From NCBI RefSeq assembly GCF_963677195.1, contig NZ_OY781918.1:2840923-2904922 (forward strand): a stretch of 64,000 nt of DNA. The letters run 5' to 3'. Both the position numbers and the translations under genes were made by a program. The DNA comes from an uncultured Marinifilum sp. (GTDB lineage: Bacteria > Bacteroidota > Bacteroidia > Bacteroidales > Marinifilaceae). The notes beneath the pieces are model-generated. The model was not told where the DNA came from and ran no database searches. It saw only the letters and a list, made by a program, of their open reading frames with translations. Of this stretch, positions 9,878 through 19,544 are shown one piece after another. How positions within the stretch are numbered: position 1 is the stretch's first letter; every line of letters begins with the position of its first letter.

Positions 9878-11434
9878 ATGAATTTAAGATATAGCATTTT
9901 TGTATCACTTATTGTTGCGCTGGGCGGATTCTTAATGGGATTCGATGCTTCGGTAATCTCAGGGGTAGTAAAATTTATTGAACCACAATTCGATTTAACA
10001 AAAATTCAATTGGGATGGGCAGTTAGTTGCCTTACTCTGACTTCAACTTTGGCAATGTTAATGGCAGGTCCGTTAAGTGATAAATTAGGCCGAAGAAAAG
10101 TTTTAAAATATGCAGCGATACTATATTTTATATCGGCAATAGGATCGGCTGTAGCTCCTAACTTTCTGATATTGGTTCTGGCAAGAATGATCGGGGGATT
10201 TGGAGTTGGAGCATCACTGATTATTGCTCCCGTTTATATCGCTGAAATTGCACCTTCCAAAATGAGAGGAACCATGGTTTCTTTCAATCAACTGAATATT
10301 GTATTGGGAATTTCGGTTGCTTTCTTTACCAATTACATGATTCTGCAAATAGGAAAATCAGACGCTGCCTGGGCAGAAATGTTACAAATTAACCACTACA
10401 ATTGGCGCTGGATGCTTGGCTTAGAAGCCTTACCAGCAATCATTTATTTCATATTTCTGTTTTTTGTTCCTCGCAGCCCAAGATGGTTGGCTATGAATGG
10501 ACTTGATGATGAAGCTCTGGAGGTAATGAAGAGATCATTAGGAAAAGAGGAAGCAGAAAATCAGTTAAAAAAGATTACTCAAAGTATTAAGGCATCGCCA
10601 GGAAAAGAGAAAACATCTTTTAAAGAATTGTTTAAACCCTCAATGAAATTGGTCTTGCTTATTGGTGTTGTAATTGCAATTACACAGCAAATTACAGGGA
10701 TTAATTCGGTGTTTTTTTATGCGCCAATGATCTTTGAACAAACAGGTATAGGTACCGATGCCTCATTTTCACAGGCAATTTTAGTTGGTCTAATCAATTT
10801 AGTATTCACTCTATTCGCCATTTGGTTGGTGGATCGTGTTGGACGAAAACCCTTACTGGTTTTTGGACTAAGTGGAATCGCCATTTCTATGTTTGTACTC
10901 TCTGCCGGATTTGGACAAGCAAGCTATAAATTGACAGAAAAAAATATACAGGAGTGTGCATCCTTTGCCGGATCAGAAGATCTGTCTTCTATGCAAAACA
11001 TCACTTTTCAAAGTGATTTGGAATTTAACGAGGCTTTAAAAGCCAGTGTAAGCGATAAGATATTTAAAGAACATCAGGCCGATTTTATATCGAAGGCCAT
11101 TAGCATTAATCCATGGTTGGTATTAATTGGAATACTCGGATTTGTTGCCTCTTTTGCCATTTCAATAGGACCAGTTATGTGGGTTTTGTTTTCAGAGTTG
11201 TTCCCAAATCGGGTTCGTGGATTGGCCATCTCTTTTGTGGGACTGATTAATTCAGGAATTAGTTTTCTGGTGCAGCTGGTTTTTCCATGGGAACAAATCA
11301 ATTTTGGAAATGCCACAACCTTTTTAATATATGGAGTTTTTGGTGCTATAGGGCTTGTATTTGTCCTTTTTATGTTACCCGAAACTAAAGGTAAATCATT
11401 AGAAGAATTAGAGCTGATTCTTGTTAAAGAATAG
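9878..11434 (+). CDS. MFS sugar:H+ symporter (sugar porter family)
   Basis: An inner-membrane sugar:proton symporter with 12 predicted membrane helices. Family signatures are present: LSDKLGRRKV after helix 2, a PESPRWL-like VPRSPRWL before the central loop, VDRVGRKPLL after helix 8, and the terminal PETKGKSLEELE. The ATG giving MNLRYSIF is preferred to a GTG three codons earlier. An extra, less conserved loop of about 60 residues lies between helices 9 and 10. In this locus it probably takes up glucose or short laminari-oligosaccharides released in the periplasm. It sits between the GH16 genes and the phosphorylase gene. Confidence 0.9.
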   Translation: MNLRYSIFVSLIVALGGFLMGFDASVISGVVKFIEPQFDLTKIQLGWAVSCLTLTSTLAMLMAGPLSDKLGRRKVLKYAAILYFISAIGSAVAPNFLILVLARMIGGFGVGASLIIAPVYIAEIAPSKMRGTMVSFNQLNIVLGISVAFFTNYMILQIGKSDAAWAEMLQINHYNWRWMLGLEALPAIIYFIFLFFVPRSPRWLAMNGLDDEALEVMKRSLGKEEAENQLKKITQSIKASPGKEKTSFKELFKPSMKLVLLIGVVIAITQQITGINSVFFYAPMIFEQTGIGTDASFSQAILVGLINLVFTLFAIWLVDRVGRKPLLVFGLSGIAISMFVLSAGFGQASYKLTEKNIQECASFAGSEDLSSMQNITFQSDLEFNEALKASVSDKIFKEHQADFISKAISINPWLVLIGILGFVASFAISIGPVMWVLFSELFPNRVRGLAISFVGLINSGISFLVQLVFPWEQINFGNATTFLIYGVFGAIGLVFVLFMLPETKGKSLEELELILVKE

Positions 11435-11497
11435 CTATCAGATAAGAATAAGAAGTTTTAGAATAAGATAATTGAAGTTGAATCAATTAGAATTAAA

Positions 11498-14400
11498 ATG
11501 AAGAAGAATAACATTTATTTGGGAGACACGAGTTTGAATTGCAGCGGAGCTGAAGTAGAGGGGAAATTCGTAGAACTAGACAATGAAAAGTTTTACAAGA
11601 TCAGCAATTCTGATCAAATGTCAGACTTCTTTATGAGTATAGTTAGTGATTCTGATCACTGGATGTTCATATCAAGCAATGGTTCTTTGTCGGCAGGACG
11701 AAAGGACAGAAACAATGCATTGTTTCCATATTATACCGTTGATAAAATTCACGATTACAATGATATAACAGGAAGTAAAACAGTGGTTTTACTTGAAAAA
11801 GAGGAGAAGACTTTCCTATGGGAGCCCTTTTCGAAAAACCTGAATCAAATATATAAGATTGAAAGAAATCTGTACAAAAGTATCTATGGTAATAAGCTTA
11901 TTTTTGAAGAGATCAACAAAGATTTGGGGCTTGCTTTTCAATATTCATGGAACAATAGCGAGAAGTTTGGTTTTGTGAGAAAAGCTGCTCTTTCTAATCA
12001 GTTAAATCAGACTGTAAAGTTGGAGATTTTGGACGGAATAAGAAATATTTTACCTTGTGGATTGGATTACAATTTTCAGAATGAATATTCCAATCTTTTA
12101 GATGCCTATAAAAAAGGTGAATTGCTTTCCGATTCAGGATTAGGTTTGTTTATGCTTAGTTCAATTCCGGTGGATAGAGCAGAACCTAGCGAATCGTTAA
12201 ACGCTACTACCGTTTGGTCTACAGGCTTAAATGGTAAGAAAATTTTGTTATCCGACAAGCAATTGAGTGGATTTAAAAAAGGTTTAAATGTTGAAACGGA
12301 AGTTGATATTAGAGCAAGCCGTGGAGCCTATTTGTTAAATGCAGAGCTGGAACTAAAGCCAAACGCCTGCGAGGAATGGATGATTGTTGCAGAGGTGAAT
12401 CAGGATAGTGTTGAAGTTGCAAATCTGAACGAATTTATCAAAACAGAAAAAAACATTGATGATTCGATAAATGAAGATATTTCGAAAGGTACTTTAAATT
12501 TGATTCAGATTGTTGCTGATGCCGATGGTGTTCAAATTGGTAATGATGATTTGTCTTATGCACGTCATTTTTCAAATACATTATTTAATGCCATGCGTGG
12601 TGGTATTTTCTCAGATAACTACAATGTAAAAAGTGATGATTTTAAATTGTTTGTTCAGCAAACCAATACCAAAGTAGCTGAAGAATGCAAAGAATGGATT
12701 GATCTATTACCAACTGAAATTACCTATTCAGAGCTGAATAATTTGGCAAAAGCAACAGGGAATTCTGATTTAATTAGAATCTGTGCTGAATACTTACCAT
12801 TAACTTTTAGTCGAAGACATGGAGATCCAAGTCGTCCTTGGAATCAGTTTTCTATTGAAACTAAAAATGAAGATGGTACTCCAAAATTGAATTATCAGGG
12901 GAACTGGCGTGATATTTTCCAAAACTGGGAGGCTTTAGCTTTATCGTACCCAGAATTTCTGGAAGGAATGATCAGTAAATTTGTAAATGCATCAACTCCC
13001 GATGGATACAATCCATATCGTATTACCCGCGAGGGAATTGATTGGGAATGTCCTGATCCGAATGATCCGTGGGCTTATATCGGATATTGGGGAGATCACC
13101 AGATTATCTATCTGCAAAAGTTTTTAGAGTTATCAAACCAGTATCATCCAGGTAAGTTAGATGAGATGCTTACAAAAGAAAACTTTGTGTATGCAAATGT
13201 TCCTTATCGTATTAAGCCTTACGGCGATATTGTAAAAAATCCGCAGGATACAATTGATTTTGATTTTGATTTAAACGATAAGATTAAAGAATTGGCTGCC
13301 GAAATTGGAGCAGATGGCAGAATGTTAACAAAGGGCGAAGAGGGATTGTATCAGGTAAATTTTACCGAAAAAATATTGGTAACTCTTTTAGCGAAATTAA
13401 GCAATTTTATTCCTGAAGCAGGTATTTGGTTGAATACACAGCGTCCGGAATGGAACGATGCCAATAATGCTTTGGTAGGTAATGGAGTGTCGATGGTAAC
13501 TTTGTATTATTTGAGACGATTCCTGAAATTCTGGTCTGAAAAATTCAGTACTCTTTCCATTGAAGAGATTAGTATCTCGGAGGAAGTAAACACATTATTA
13601 GATTGTATTTTTGATCTTTTCAAATACAATGCATCACTTCTTGAAACTGGTTTTTCTGATGAAGACAGACGACGTTTTGCCGATATATTAGGAGAAGCAG
13701 GAAGCAATTACCGCAACGGAATTTATGCAAATTCTTTTTCAGGATTGAAGAAAACTGTAAAAGTTAAAGATTTGCAGGAGTTTGCCGATTTGGCATTGAA
13801 ATACATGGATCAATCTATAAAAGCAAATAAGCGTGAGGATGGATTGTATCATGCTTACAACCTGATTTCATTCAGCGATCAAACAGTTTCTGTTCGTTAT
13901 TTATATGAAATGTTAGAAGGTCAGGTAGCTGTTTTAAGTTCGGGTTATCTTGATTCTAAAGAAGGTCTTGCCGTGCTGGATGCATTAAAAGCGAGTGCAT
14001 TGTTCCGCGAAGATCAGTATTCATATATATTGTATCCAAACAGACAATTGCCTCTGTTTACCGAAAAGAATAATATTCCGGCACAAAAGGTAAAAGAATC
14101 AAACTTGTTAAGTCAGTTAATTGCTGATAATGATGCTTCAATTCTAAGTCAGGATAATTTGGGTAATTACCATTTCAACGGTGATTTCCGTAATGCCGAT
14201 GTATTGGAAAAAGCACTTGACAATCTGAATTCGGATGAATATTCAAAATTGATTGCTAAAGAAAAAGAGCAGGTTCTTGCAATTTTCGAAGAGATGTTTG
14301 ATCACCAGTCTTTTACTGGTCGTTCGGGAACTTTTTACGGATTTGAAGGATTGGGAAGCATTTACTGGCACATGGTTTCAAAACTATTGTTGGCTGTACA

Positions 14401-14947
14401 GGAAAACTATTTTAATGCAGTAAACCAAAATGCTGATCCAGTTATTATCGGACGATTAAAAGATCATTATTACGAAATAAAAGCAGGTATTGGTTTGTAT
14501 AAATCACCCGATTTATATGGAGCTTTCCCAACTGATGCTTATTCGCATACACCGGGTAATGCAGGTGCCAAGCAACCGGGTATGACTGGTCAGGTAAAAG
14601 AAGATTTTATCTCACGAATGGGAGAGCTTGGTGTTCAGGTTCAGAATGGAGAAATTATATTCGGCACCTCACTTTTAAATCATCAGGAAGCTTTAACTCA
14701 GGAGCAACTATTTGTTTACTATGATATTAATGGAGAGAAACAGGAAGTTTCATTGGGTAGTGGACAGATGGGACTCACCATTTGTAAAGTTCCTGTGATT
14801 TATTCTTCAACCGGGAAAAATCAATTAACAATTTCATTTAAAAATGGAGAAACGAAAGTGATTCCTGGTAATACAATCGATGGCCAGACGAGTGCTTTGA
14901 TATTTAATCGAGGTGGCGAAGTTGAGAAGATTGAATTATCGATTTAA
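11498..14947 (+). CDS. GH149-like beta-1,3-glucan phosphorylase
   Basis: A 1149-residue protein with no signal peptide, so cytosolic. Size and motif pattern fit the GH149 family of beta-1,3-oligoglucan phosphorylases, which split laminari-oligosaccharides with phosphate to give glucose 1-phosphate. Landmarks are RRHGDPSRPWN (about residue 440), NYQGNWRDIFQNWEAL, GYWGDHQIIYLQ (about 530) and QRPEWNDANNALVGNG (about 650), typical of the (alpha/alpha)6 core of GH94-related phosphorylases. GH94 enzymes are usually near 800 residues, so GH149 fits better; GH161 is the main alternative. The neighbouring GH17 genes without signals suggest a cytosolic pathway that saves ATP by making sugar phosphate directly. 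Confidence 0.78.
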   Translation: MKKNNIYLGDTSLNCSGAEVEGKFVELDNEKFYKISNSDQMSDFFMSIVSDSDHWMFISSNGSLSAGRKDRNNALFPYYTVDKIHDYNDITGSKTVVLLEKEEKTFLWEPFSKNLNQIYKIERNLYKSIYGNKLIFEEINKDLGLAFQYSWNNSEKFGFVRKAALSNQLNQTVKLEILDGIRNILPCGLDYNFQNEYSNLLDAYKKGELLSDSGLGLFMLSSIPVDRAEPSESLNATTVWSTGLNGKKILLSDKQLSGFKKGLNVETEVDIRASRGAYLLNAELELKPNACEEWMIVAEVNQDSVEVANLNEFIKTEKNIDDSINEDISKGTLNLIQIVADADGVQIGNDDLSYARHFSNTLFNAMRGGIFSDNYNVKSDDFKLFVQQTNTKVAEECKEWIDLLPTEITYSELNNLAKATGNSDLIRICAEYLPLTFSRRHGDPSRPWNQFSIETKNEDGTPKLNYQGNWRDIFQNWEALALSYPEFLEGMISKFVNASTPDGYNPYRITREGIDWECPDPNDPWAYIGYWGDHQIIYLQKFLELSNQYHPGKLDEMLTKENFVYANVPYRIKPYGDIVKNPQDTIDFDFDLNDKIKELAAEIGADGRMLTKGEEGLYQVNFTEKILVTLLAKLSNFIPEAGIWLNTQRPEWNDANNALVGNGVSMVTLYYLRRFLKFWSEKFSTLSIEEISISEEVNTLLDCIFDLFKYNASLLETGFSDEDRRRFADILGEAGSNYRNGIYANSFSGLKKTVKVKDLQEFADLALKYMDQSIKANKREDGLYHAYNLISFSDQTVSVRYLYEMLEGQVAVLSSGYLDSKEGLAVLDALKASALFREDQYSYILYPNRQLPLFTEKNNIPAQKVKESNLLSQLIADNDASILSQDNLGNYHFNGDFRNADVLEKALDNLNSDEYSKLIAKEKEQVLAIFEEMFDHQSFTGRSGTFYGFEGLGSIYWHMVSKLLLAVQENYFNAVNQNADPVIIGRLKDHYYEIKAGIGLYKSPDLYGAFPTDAYSHTPGNAGAKQPGMTGQVKEDFISRMGELGVQVQNGEIIFGTSLLNHQEALTQEQLFVYYDINGEKQEVSLGSGQMGLTICKVPVIYSSTGKNQLTISFKNGETKVIPGNTIDGQTSALIFNRGGEVEKIELSI

Positions 14948-14963
14948 CAAAAGATAAAGTACT

Positions 14964-15006
14964 GTATCTGTATTAACACAGTTTAAACATTTGTTAATAC
15001 AGATAC
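14964..15006 (+). other. Long intercistronic inverted repeat between phosphorylase and GH17 genes
   Basis: Two perfect 15-base arms (GTATCTGTATTAACA and its reverse complement) flank a 13-base loop that itself contains the palindrome GTTTAAAC. A short A-run, not a T-run, follows. It can be an mRNA hairpin that separates expression of the upstream and downstream parts of the locus, or a DNA operator. Confidence 0.8.
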
Positions 15007-15034
15007 TTCAAAAAACCTATAAAGCGAAAACCTA

Positions 15035-15922
15035 ATGTCAGTAAGAAGCGAATATTTAATGTCTTTGGCAGGTGTTGACCTGGAAGAAAGAAGCAAAGAC
15101 GAATTAAAGACTTTATATCATCAATATTTAGAAAGTGGAATGCATGGCATTTGCTTTAGTCCTTATATGGAAGGGCAAGAGCCTGGGATAACACAGATTA
15201 CTGAAGAGCAAATTCGCCGCAGAATGGAGATTATTGCTCCACATACAAAGTGGATTAGATCTTTTTCCTGTACCGAAGGAAATGAATTGATTCCAAAAGT
15301 AGCTAAAGAGTTTGGTCTTAAAACTATGGTTGGTGCCTGGTTGGGAAAATACCAAAGCATTAACGAAAACGAAATTAAGGGTGTAATTGAAGTTGCAAAA
15401 GCTGGATATGCTGATATTGTTGCTGTTGGTAACGAGGTTTTGTATCGCGAAGATTTAAGTGAAGAGGAACTGTTAAATTATATCTATAAGGTTAAAAAAG
15501 AGTTATCGGGAATTCCTGTCGGATATGTTGATGCTTATTATGAGTTTGCCAACAGACCAAAAGTTACTGAGGCATGCGATGTTATTCTGGCCAACTGTTA
15601 TCCGTTTTGGGAAGGTTGCAGCCTCGAGAATTCATATTTATACATGAAAGATATGTACAACCGTGCCTGGAGAGCAGGAAAGGGAAAGAAAGTAATCATC
15701 TCAGAAACAGGATGGCCAAATGTGGGAGAGAGATTTCATGGTGCTGAACCGTCGAACGAAAATGCTATGAAATATTTTATTCAGACACAAAACTGGTCGA
15801 AGGAAGAAGACATTGAAATTTTCTATTTCTCATCCTTCGATGAAGATTGGAAAACATCTGATGAAGGTGATGTTGGTGCTTTTTGGGGAATATGGGATAA
15901 GAATGAGAAGTTGAAGTTTTAG
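15035..15922 (+). CDS. GH17 beta-1,3-glucanase-like enzyme, cytosolic
   Basis: A 295-residue single-domain enzyme of the GH17 (beta/alpha)8 fold, clan GH-A. Acid/base motif VGNEVLYR (about residue 133) and nucleophile motif SETGWPN (about 224) are intact, as is the aromatic FYFSSFDEDWK near the C-terminus. No signal peptide is seen; the protein begins MSVRSEYLMSLAG, so it should act in the cytosol. It probably trims or transglycosylates imported laminari-oligosaccharides beside the phosphorylase encoded upstream. The next GH17 gene starts seven bases after its stop, indicating co-translation. Confidence 0.9.
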   Translation: MSVRSEYLMSLAGVDLEERSKDELKTLYHQYLESGMHGICFSPYMEGQEPGITQITEEQIRRRMEIIAPHTKWIRSFSCTEGNELIPKVAKEFGLKTMVGAWLGKYQSINENEIKGVIEVAKAGYADIVAVGNEVLYREDLSEEELLNYIYKVKKELSGIPVGYVDAYYEFANRPKVTEACDVILANCYPFWEGCSLENSYLYMKDMYNRAWRAGKGKKVIISETGWPNVGERFHGAEPSNENAMKYFIQTQNWSKEEDIEIFYFSSFDEDWKTSDEGDVGAFWGIWDKNEKLKF

Positions 15923-15928
15923 GTGGAG

Positions 15929-16867
15929 ATGAAAAGTAAAGAAAAACTAAATATAGAATTTGATAAGGCAATTTGTTATTCCGGTTTCCGTGAAGGGCAA
16001 AGTCCTGATACAGGAGTTTTTCCAACTTACGATCAGATAAAAGAAGACTTATTGTTGTTGCAGGGACAATGGAAATATCTCCGCTTGTATGCTTGCGATA
16101 AACAGTCGGAAACTGTTCTTAGGGTAATTAGGGAGGAAAAACTTGATTTTAAAATAATGTTGGGAGCATATATTGGTGCCGAAGTAAACAATTTTGGCTG
16201 TCCGTGGGGAGGAGTTTACAGCGAAGAGCAGTTGCTTCAGAATAAGGTAAATAACCTTAAGGAAGTTGAGCGCCTGATTGCTTTTGCAAACGAATATGAA
16301 GATATCGTTTTTTCCCTGTCGGCAGGTAACGAAGCTTCGGTTAGCTGGACCGATCATTATGTGCCGGTTGAGAACATTATCAGTTATGTAAAAATCATTA
16401 AAGAAGGAGCAAAGCAGCCTGTAACATTTTGCGAAAACTATGTGCCTTGGTTAGATCATCTGAAAGATTTAGTTGAAGCAGTTGATTTTATTTCGATTCA
16501 TACTTACCCGGTTTGGGAATACAAAAATATTCATGAAGCCTTGGAATATACAAAGCATAACTATTACAGTATTGCTGATAAATATCCACACAAACCTGTT
16601 GTGATAACTGAAGCAGGTTGGGCTACAAATTCAAACGGAAGAGGAATCGATCCGCACAATGTAAGTGAGGATTTGCAGGAGGTTTATTATAAAGATTTAA
16701 TGAAATGGACAGCAGAAGAGGAAATTCTTTGCTTTTATTTCGAAGCTTTCGATGAACCCTGGAAAGGATCGCCCGAACCATTGGAACCGGAAAAACATTG
16801 GGGATTATTTACAGTAGATAGAAAACCCAAGAAAGTGATGAAAGAATTATTTGCTATCAATAAGTAA
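15929..16867 (+). CDS. GH17 beta-1,3-glucanase-like enzyme, cytosolic (second copy)
   Basis: A 312-residue GH17 enzyme. The ATG giving MKSKEKLN is preferred; an in-frame GTG two codons earlier abuts the previous stop. The acid/base motif is AGNEAS (about residue 132) and the nucleophile motif TEAGWA (about 228); FYFEAFDEPWKG closes the barrel. Again there is no signal peptide. It is closer in sequence to the lipoprotein GH17 that follows (CYSGFREGQSPD versus AYSGFRSGQHPD, and KHWGLFTVDRKPKKVM in both) than to the GH17 before it. This suggests that the second and third copies arose by duplication, with later change of location. Confidence 0.9.
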   Translation: MKSKEKLNIEFDKAICYSGFREGQSPDTGVFPTYDQIKEDLLLLQGQWKYLRLYACDKQSETVLRVIREEKLDFKIMLGAYIGAEVNNFGCPWGGVYSEEQLLQNKVNNLKEVERLIAFANEYEDIVFSLSAGNEASVSWTDHYVPVENIISYVKIIKEGAKQPVTFCENYVPWLDHLKDLVEAVDFISIHTYPVWEYKNIHEALEYTKHNYYSIADKYPHKPVVITEAGWATNSNGRGIDPHNVSEDLQEVYYKDLMKWTAEEEILCFYFEAFDEPWKGSPEPLEPEKHWGLFTVDRKPKKVMKELFAINK

Positions 16868-16898
16868 AAAAATAAGCCTAAACCCAAAAAACTTAATC

Positions 16899-17966
16899 AT
16901 GAAAAATAGCCTTTCCATAATAATATTGCTTTCGGCAATGATATTAACATCCTGTATGAACAAAAAGAATAAGTCGCAAAAGGATAGCGAAGTGAAGAAA
17001 TCAGAAAATCTTGAAATTAAGCAAGCTACTAATGAATTGTTGAATGGAACTTCAAGAGCCGTTGCTTATTCAGGCTTTCGAAGTGGACAGCATCCCGACA
17101 GAGGAAATGGAGCTGTTAATCCAAGCGATGCAGAAATTCTAGAAGATCTTCAAATTATATCAAAAGATTCTCTTTTTAACATGATTCGTTTGTACGATTC
17201 AGGCGAGAATTCACAATCTGTATTAAGAATAATAAAAGAAAATAAGCTTAATCTTAAAGTGATGCTGGGAATTTGGTTGAAAGCCGAATTAAGCGCTCAT
17301 GAAACTTGCGGATGGCTTACCGAACCAATTGCTCAGGAAGTTTTAGATAAGAATAGTATTGCAAATCAGAAAGAAATTGATACTGGAATTTTACTGGCTA
17401 ATGAATATCCCGAAATAATTATAGCTGTAAATGTTGGTAACGAAGCTTTGGTAGAGTGGAACGATCATAAAGTGGATACCGACAGTATTATTTCTTATGT
17501 GCAAAAAGTTCAGAAAGAGATTAAGCAACCTGTAACTGTTGCCGATAACTACGAATGGTGGGCAGCGCATGGTAAAAAATTAGCAAAGACAGTTGATTTT
17601 GTTTCCATTCATGTTTATCCGGTTTGGGAAGGTAAAGATATTGATGAAGCTATGTCGTACACAATTGAAAATGTTCAGAAAGTTCGTAATGCTTTACCGA
17701 ATAGTAAACTGGTAATTACCGAAGCAGGATGGGCAAGTGTAGCATCAGAATTTGGCGAACGTGCCAGTGAAGAAAAACAGGAGAAATATTATCATGATCT
17801 GCTGAAATGGAGTAAAGAAATGAACATTACTACTTTCTTTTTCGAAGCTTTCGATGAGGATTGGAAAGGTGAAACTGCAAACCCATTGGGAGCAGAAAAA
17901 CACTGGGGACTTTTCACAGTTGATCGCAAGCCAAAAAAAGTAATGGAAAAATTTTTTGATAAGTAG
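16899..17966 (+). CDS. GH17 beta-1,3-glucanase-like lipoprotein (third copy)
   Basis: A 355-residue GH17 enzyme with a lipoprotein signal (lipobox LTSC) and a charged linker, so exported and membrane-anchored. I chose the ATG giving MKNSLSIIILLS because it starts the signal peptide; a start further upstream would overlap the previous gene. Acid/base VGNEAL (about residue 179) and nucleophile TEAGWA (about 273) are present. It shares long stretches with the preceding cytosolic copy. The pair would let the cell perform the same glucan cleavage or transfer on both sides of the inner membrane. Confidence 0.9.
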   Translation: MKNSLSIIILLSAMILTSCMNKKNKSQKDSEVKKSENLEIKQATNELLNGTSRAVAYSGFRSGQHPDRGNGAVNPSDAEILEDLQIISKDSLFNMIRLYDSGENSQSVLRIIKENKLNLKVMLGIWLKAELSAHETCGWLTEPIAQEVLDKNSIANQKEIDTGILLANEYPEIIIAVNVGNEALVEWNDHKVDTDSIISYVQKVQKEIKQPVTVADNYEWWAAHGKKLAKTVDFVSIHVYPVWEGKDIDEAMSYTIENVQKVRNALPNSKLVITEAGWASVASEFGERASEEKQEKYYHDLLKWSKEMNITTFFFEAFDEDWKGETANPLGAEKHWGLFTVDRKPKKVMEKFFDK

Positions 17967-18040
17967 ATTGGAAGATTTCAGTATTTAATTCGGATATGAT
18001 CAATTTTTAACTCCTAATTTTTAATTCGTAATTCAAAAAT

Positions 18041-19474
18041 ATGGCACATTATAAAACAGCACAAGAAGATATTGTTCCTTTCGGACAAAAAATGGCATTT
18101 GGTTCAGGACATTTGGCCAATCAGTTATTCCCTGCAGCTTTGGGAGTATTCATGGTTGTATTGGTCATGTCTTTAAATATGAGTCCTGTTTTAGCTGGGA
18201 TTTTAGGTGCATTGCCTCGATTGTTGGATGCGCTGACTGATCCGATTATGGGATTCATATCAGATAATACCAAATCGAAATGGGGAAGACGTAAACCATA
18301 TATTTTGTTGGGAAGTGTGATTACTGGTTTAGCTTTTATGGTAATGTGGCAGTTGAATCCGGAAGATTCAGAAATGTATAATTTCTTTTACTTTTTAGTA
18401 GTATCGATATTCTTTTATGTGGGTTATACCATTTTTGCAACTCCGTTAATTGGTTTGGGTTATGAAATGACTCCCGATTATAACGAACGTACTCGCTTAA
18501 TGGCAGTATCGCAATGGATGGGACAAATTGCCTGGATGATTGCACCATGGTTTTGGGTGATTATTTATGATCCGGATATTTTTGCCTCGGCACCCGAAGG
18601 AGCTCGTTCTTTAGCCATTTGGGTTGGTGCAATTTGCATGATATTGGGAATTTTACCAGCATTGTTTAATAAGGAAATGATTGTGCCCGATAAAAGTAAA
18701 ATGGCTAATCTTTCAAGAAAAGAATTAGCTAAAAATACAAAGGAATTTGTAAAAGGAATTAAACTTACGGTTAAAAATAAACCATTTATGAAGCTTTGCG
18801 GAGCAACATTCTTTATTTTTAATGGTTATCAAACAATTGCACAGTTTGCCATGTTTATTATTGTTTATTATATGTTCGGTGGAATTCAGGCTGATGCAGG
18901 TTCGTGGCCAGCATGGTTTGGTACTGTTACTTCAATATGTACTGCCTTTTTGGTAATTCCTATTGTTACAAAACTTTCAGAAAAATTGGGAAAGAAGAAT
19001 GCTTTTGTTGTGGCTACACTTGTTTCGATGATTGGTTATGGCCTAAAGTGGTGGGGATTTAATCCTGAAAATCCATGGATGATTTTTATGCCTCTTCCGT
19101 TTATGGCATTTGGTATTGGTGGCTTGTTTACCCTAATGATGAGCATGACTGCAGATGTTTGTGATTTGGATGAATTAAACAATGGCGAACGTCGTGAAGG
19201 GATGTTCGGAGCGGTTTACTGGTGGATGGTTAAATTAGGAACAGCTCTGGCATTGCTTACCAGTGGAATTGTTTTACAGGCAGTTGGCTTTGATGAGTCG
19301 ATAGGCGCACAAAGTGCAGAAACACTAATAAACCTTCGTATTGCTGATATTATAATTCCTATTGTAACCGCATTTATGGCAATTGCAATTGTATGGAAAT
19401 ATGATATTACTGAAAATAGAGCACTCGATATACGTGAAGCTTTAATTGCAAAACGAGGAAAAATAAAGCATTAA
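18041..19474 (+). CDS. GPH-family glycoside:cation symporter (MFS)
   Basis: A 477-residue inner-membrane symporter of the glycoside-pentoside-hexuronide group, related to MelB and to sucrose symporters. Typical features are the N-terminal amphipathic start, the helix 2-3 region LLDALTDPIMGFISDNTKSKWGRR (the D-TDP-GxxxD...WGRR/KP signature) and about 12 membrane helices. It probably moves laminaribiose or longer beta-glucosides from periplasm to cytosol, supplying the cytosolic GH17 and phosphorylase enzymes. The 75-base gap before it contains AT-rich filler of the taattcgtaattc kind and no clear promoter. Confidence 0.88.
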   Translation: MAHYKTAQEDIVPFGQKMAFGSGHLANQLFPAALGVFMVVLVMSLNMSPVLAGILGALPRLLDALTDPIMGFISDNTKSKWGRRKPYILLGSVITGLAFMVMWQLNPEDSEMYNFFYFLVVSIFFYVGYTIFATPLIGLGYEMTPDYNERTRLMAVSQWMGQIAWMIAPWFWVIIYDPDIFASAPEGARSLAIWVGAICMILGILPALFNKEMIVPDKSKMANLSRKELAKNTKEFVKGIKLTVKNKPFMKLCGATFFIFNGYQTIAQFAMFIIVYYMFGGIQADAGSWPAWFGTVTSICTAFLVIPIVTKLSEKLGKKNAFVVATLVSMIGYGLKWWGFNPENPWMIFMPLPFMAFGIGGLFTLMMSMTADVCDLDELNNGERREGMFGAVYWWMVKLGTALALLTSGIVLQAVGFDESIGAQSAETLINLRIADIIIPIVTAFMAIAIVWKYDITENRALDIREALIAKRGKIKH

Positions 19475-19544
19475 GATGTTGAAAGATCTAATGGTGAAGT
19501 TATAGGTGATATTGTTTCTGATAAGATTTAATAAATCAATAAAT

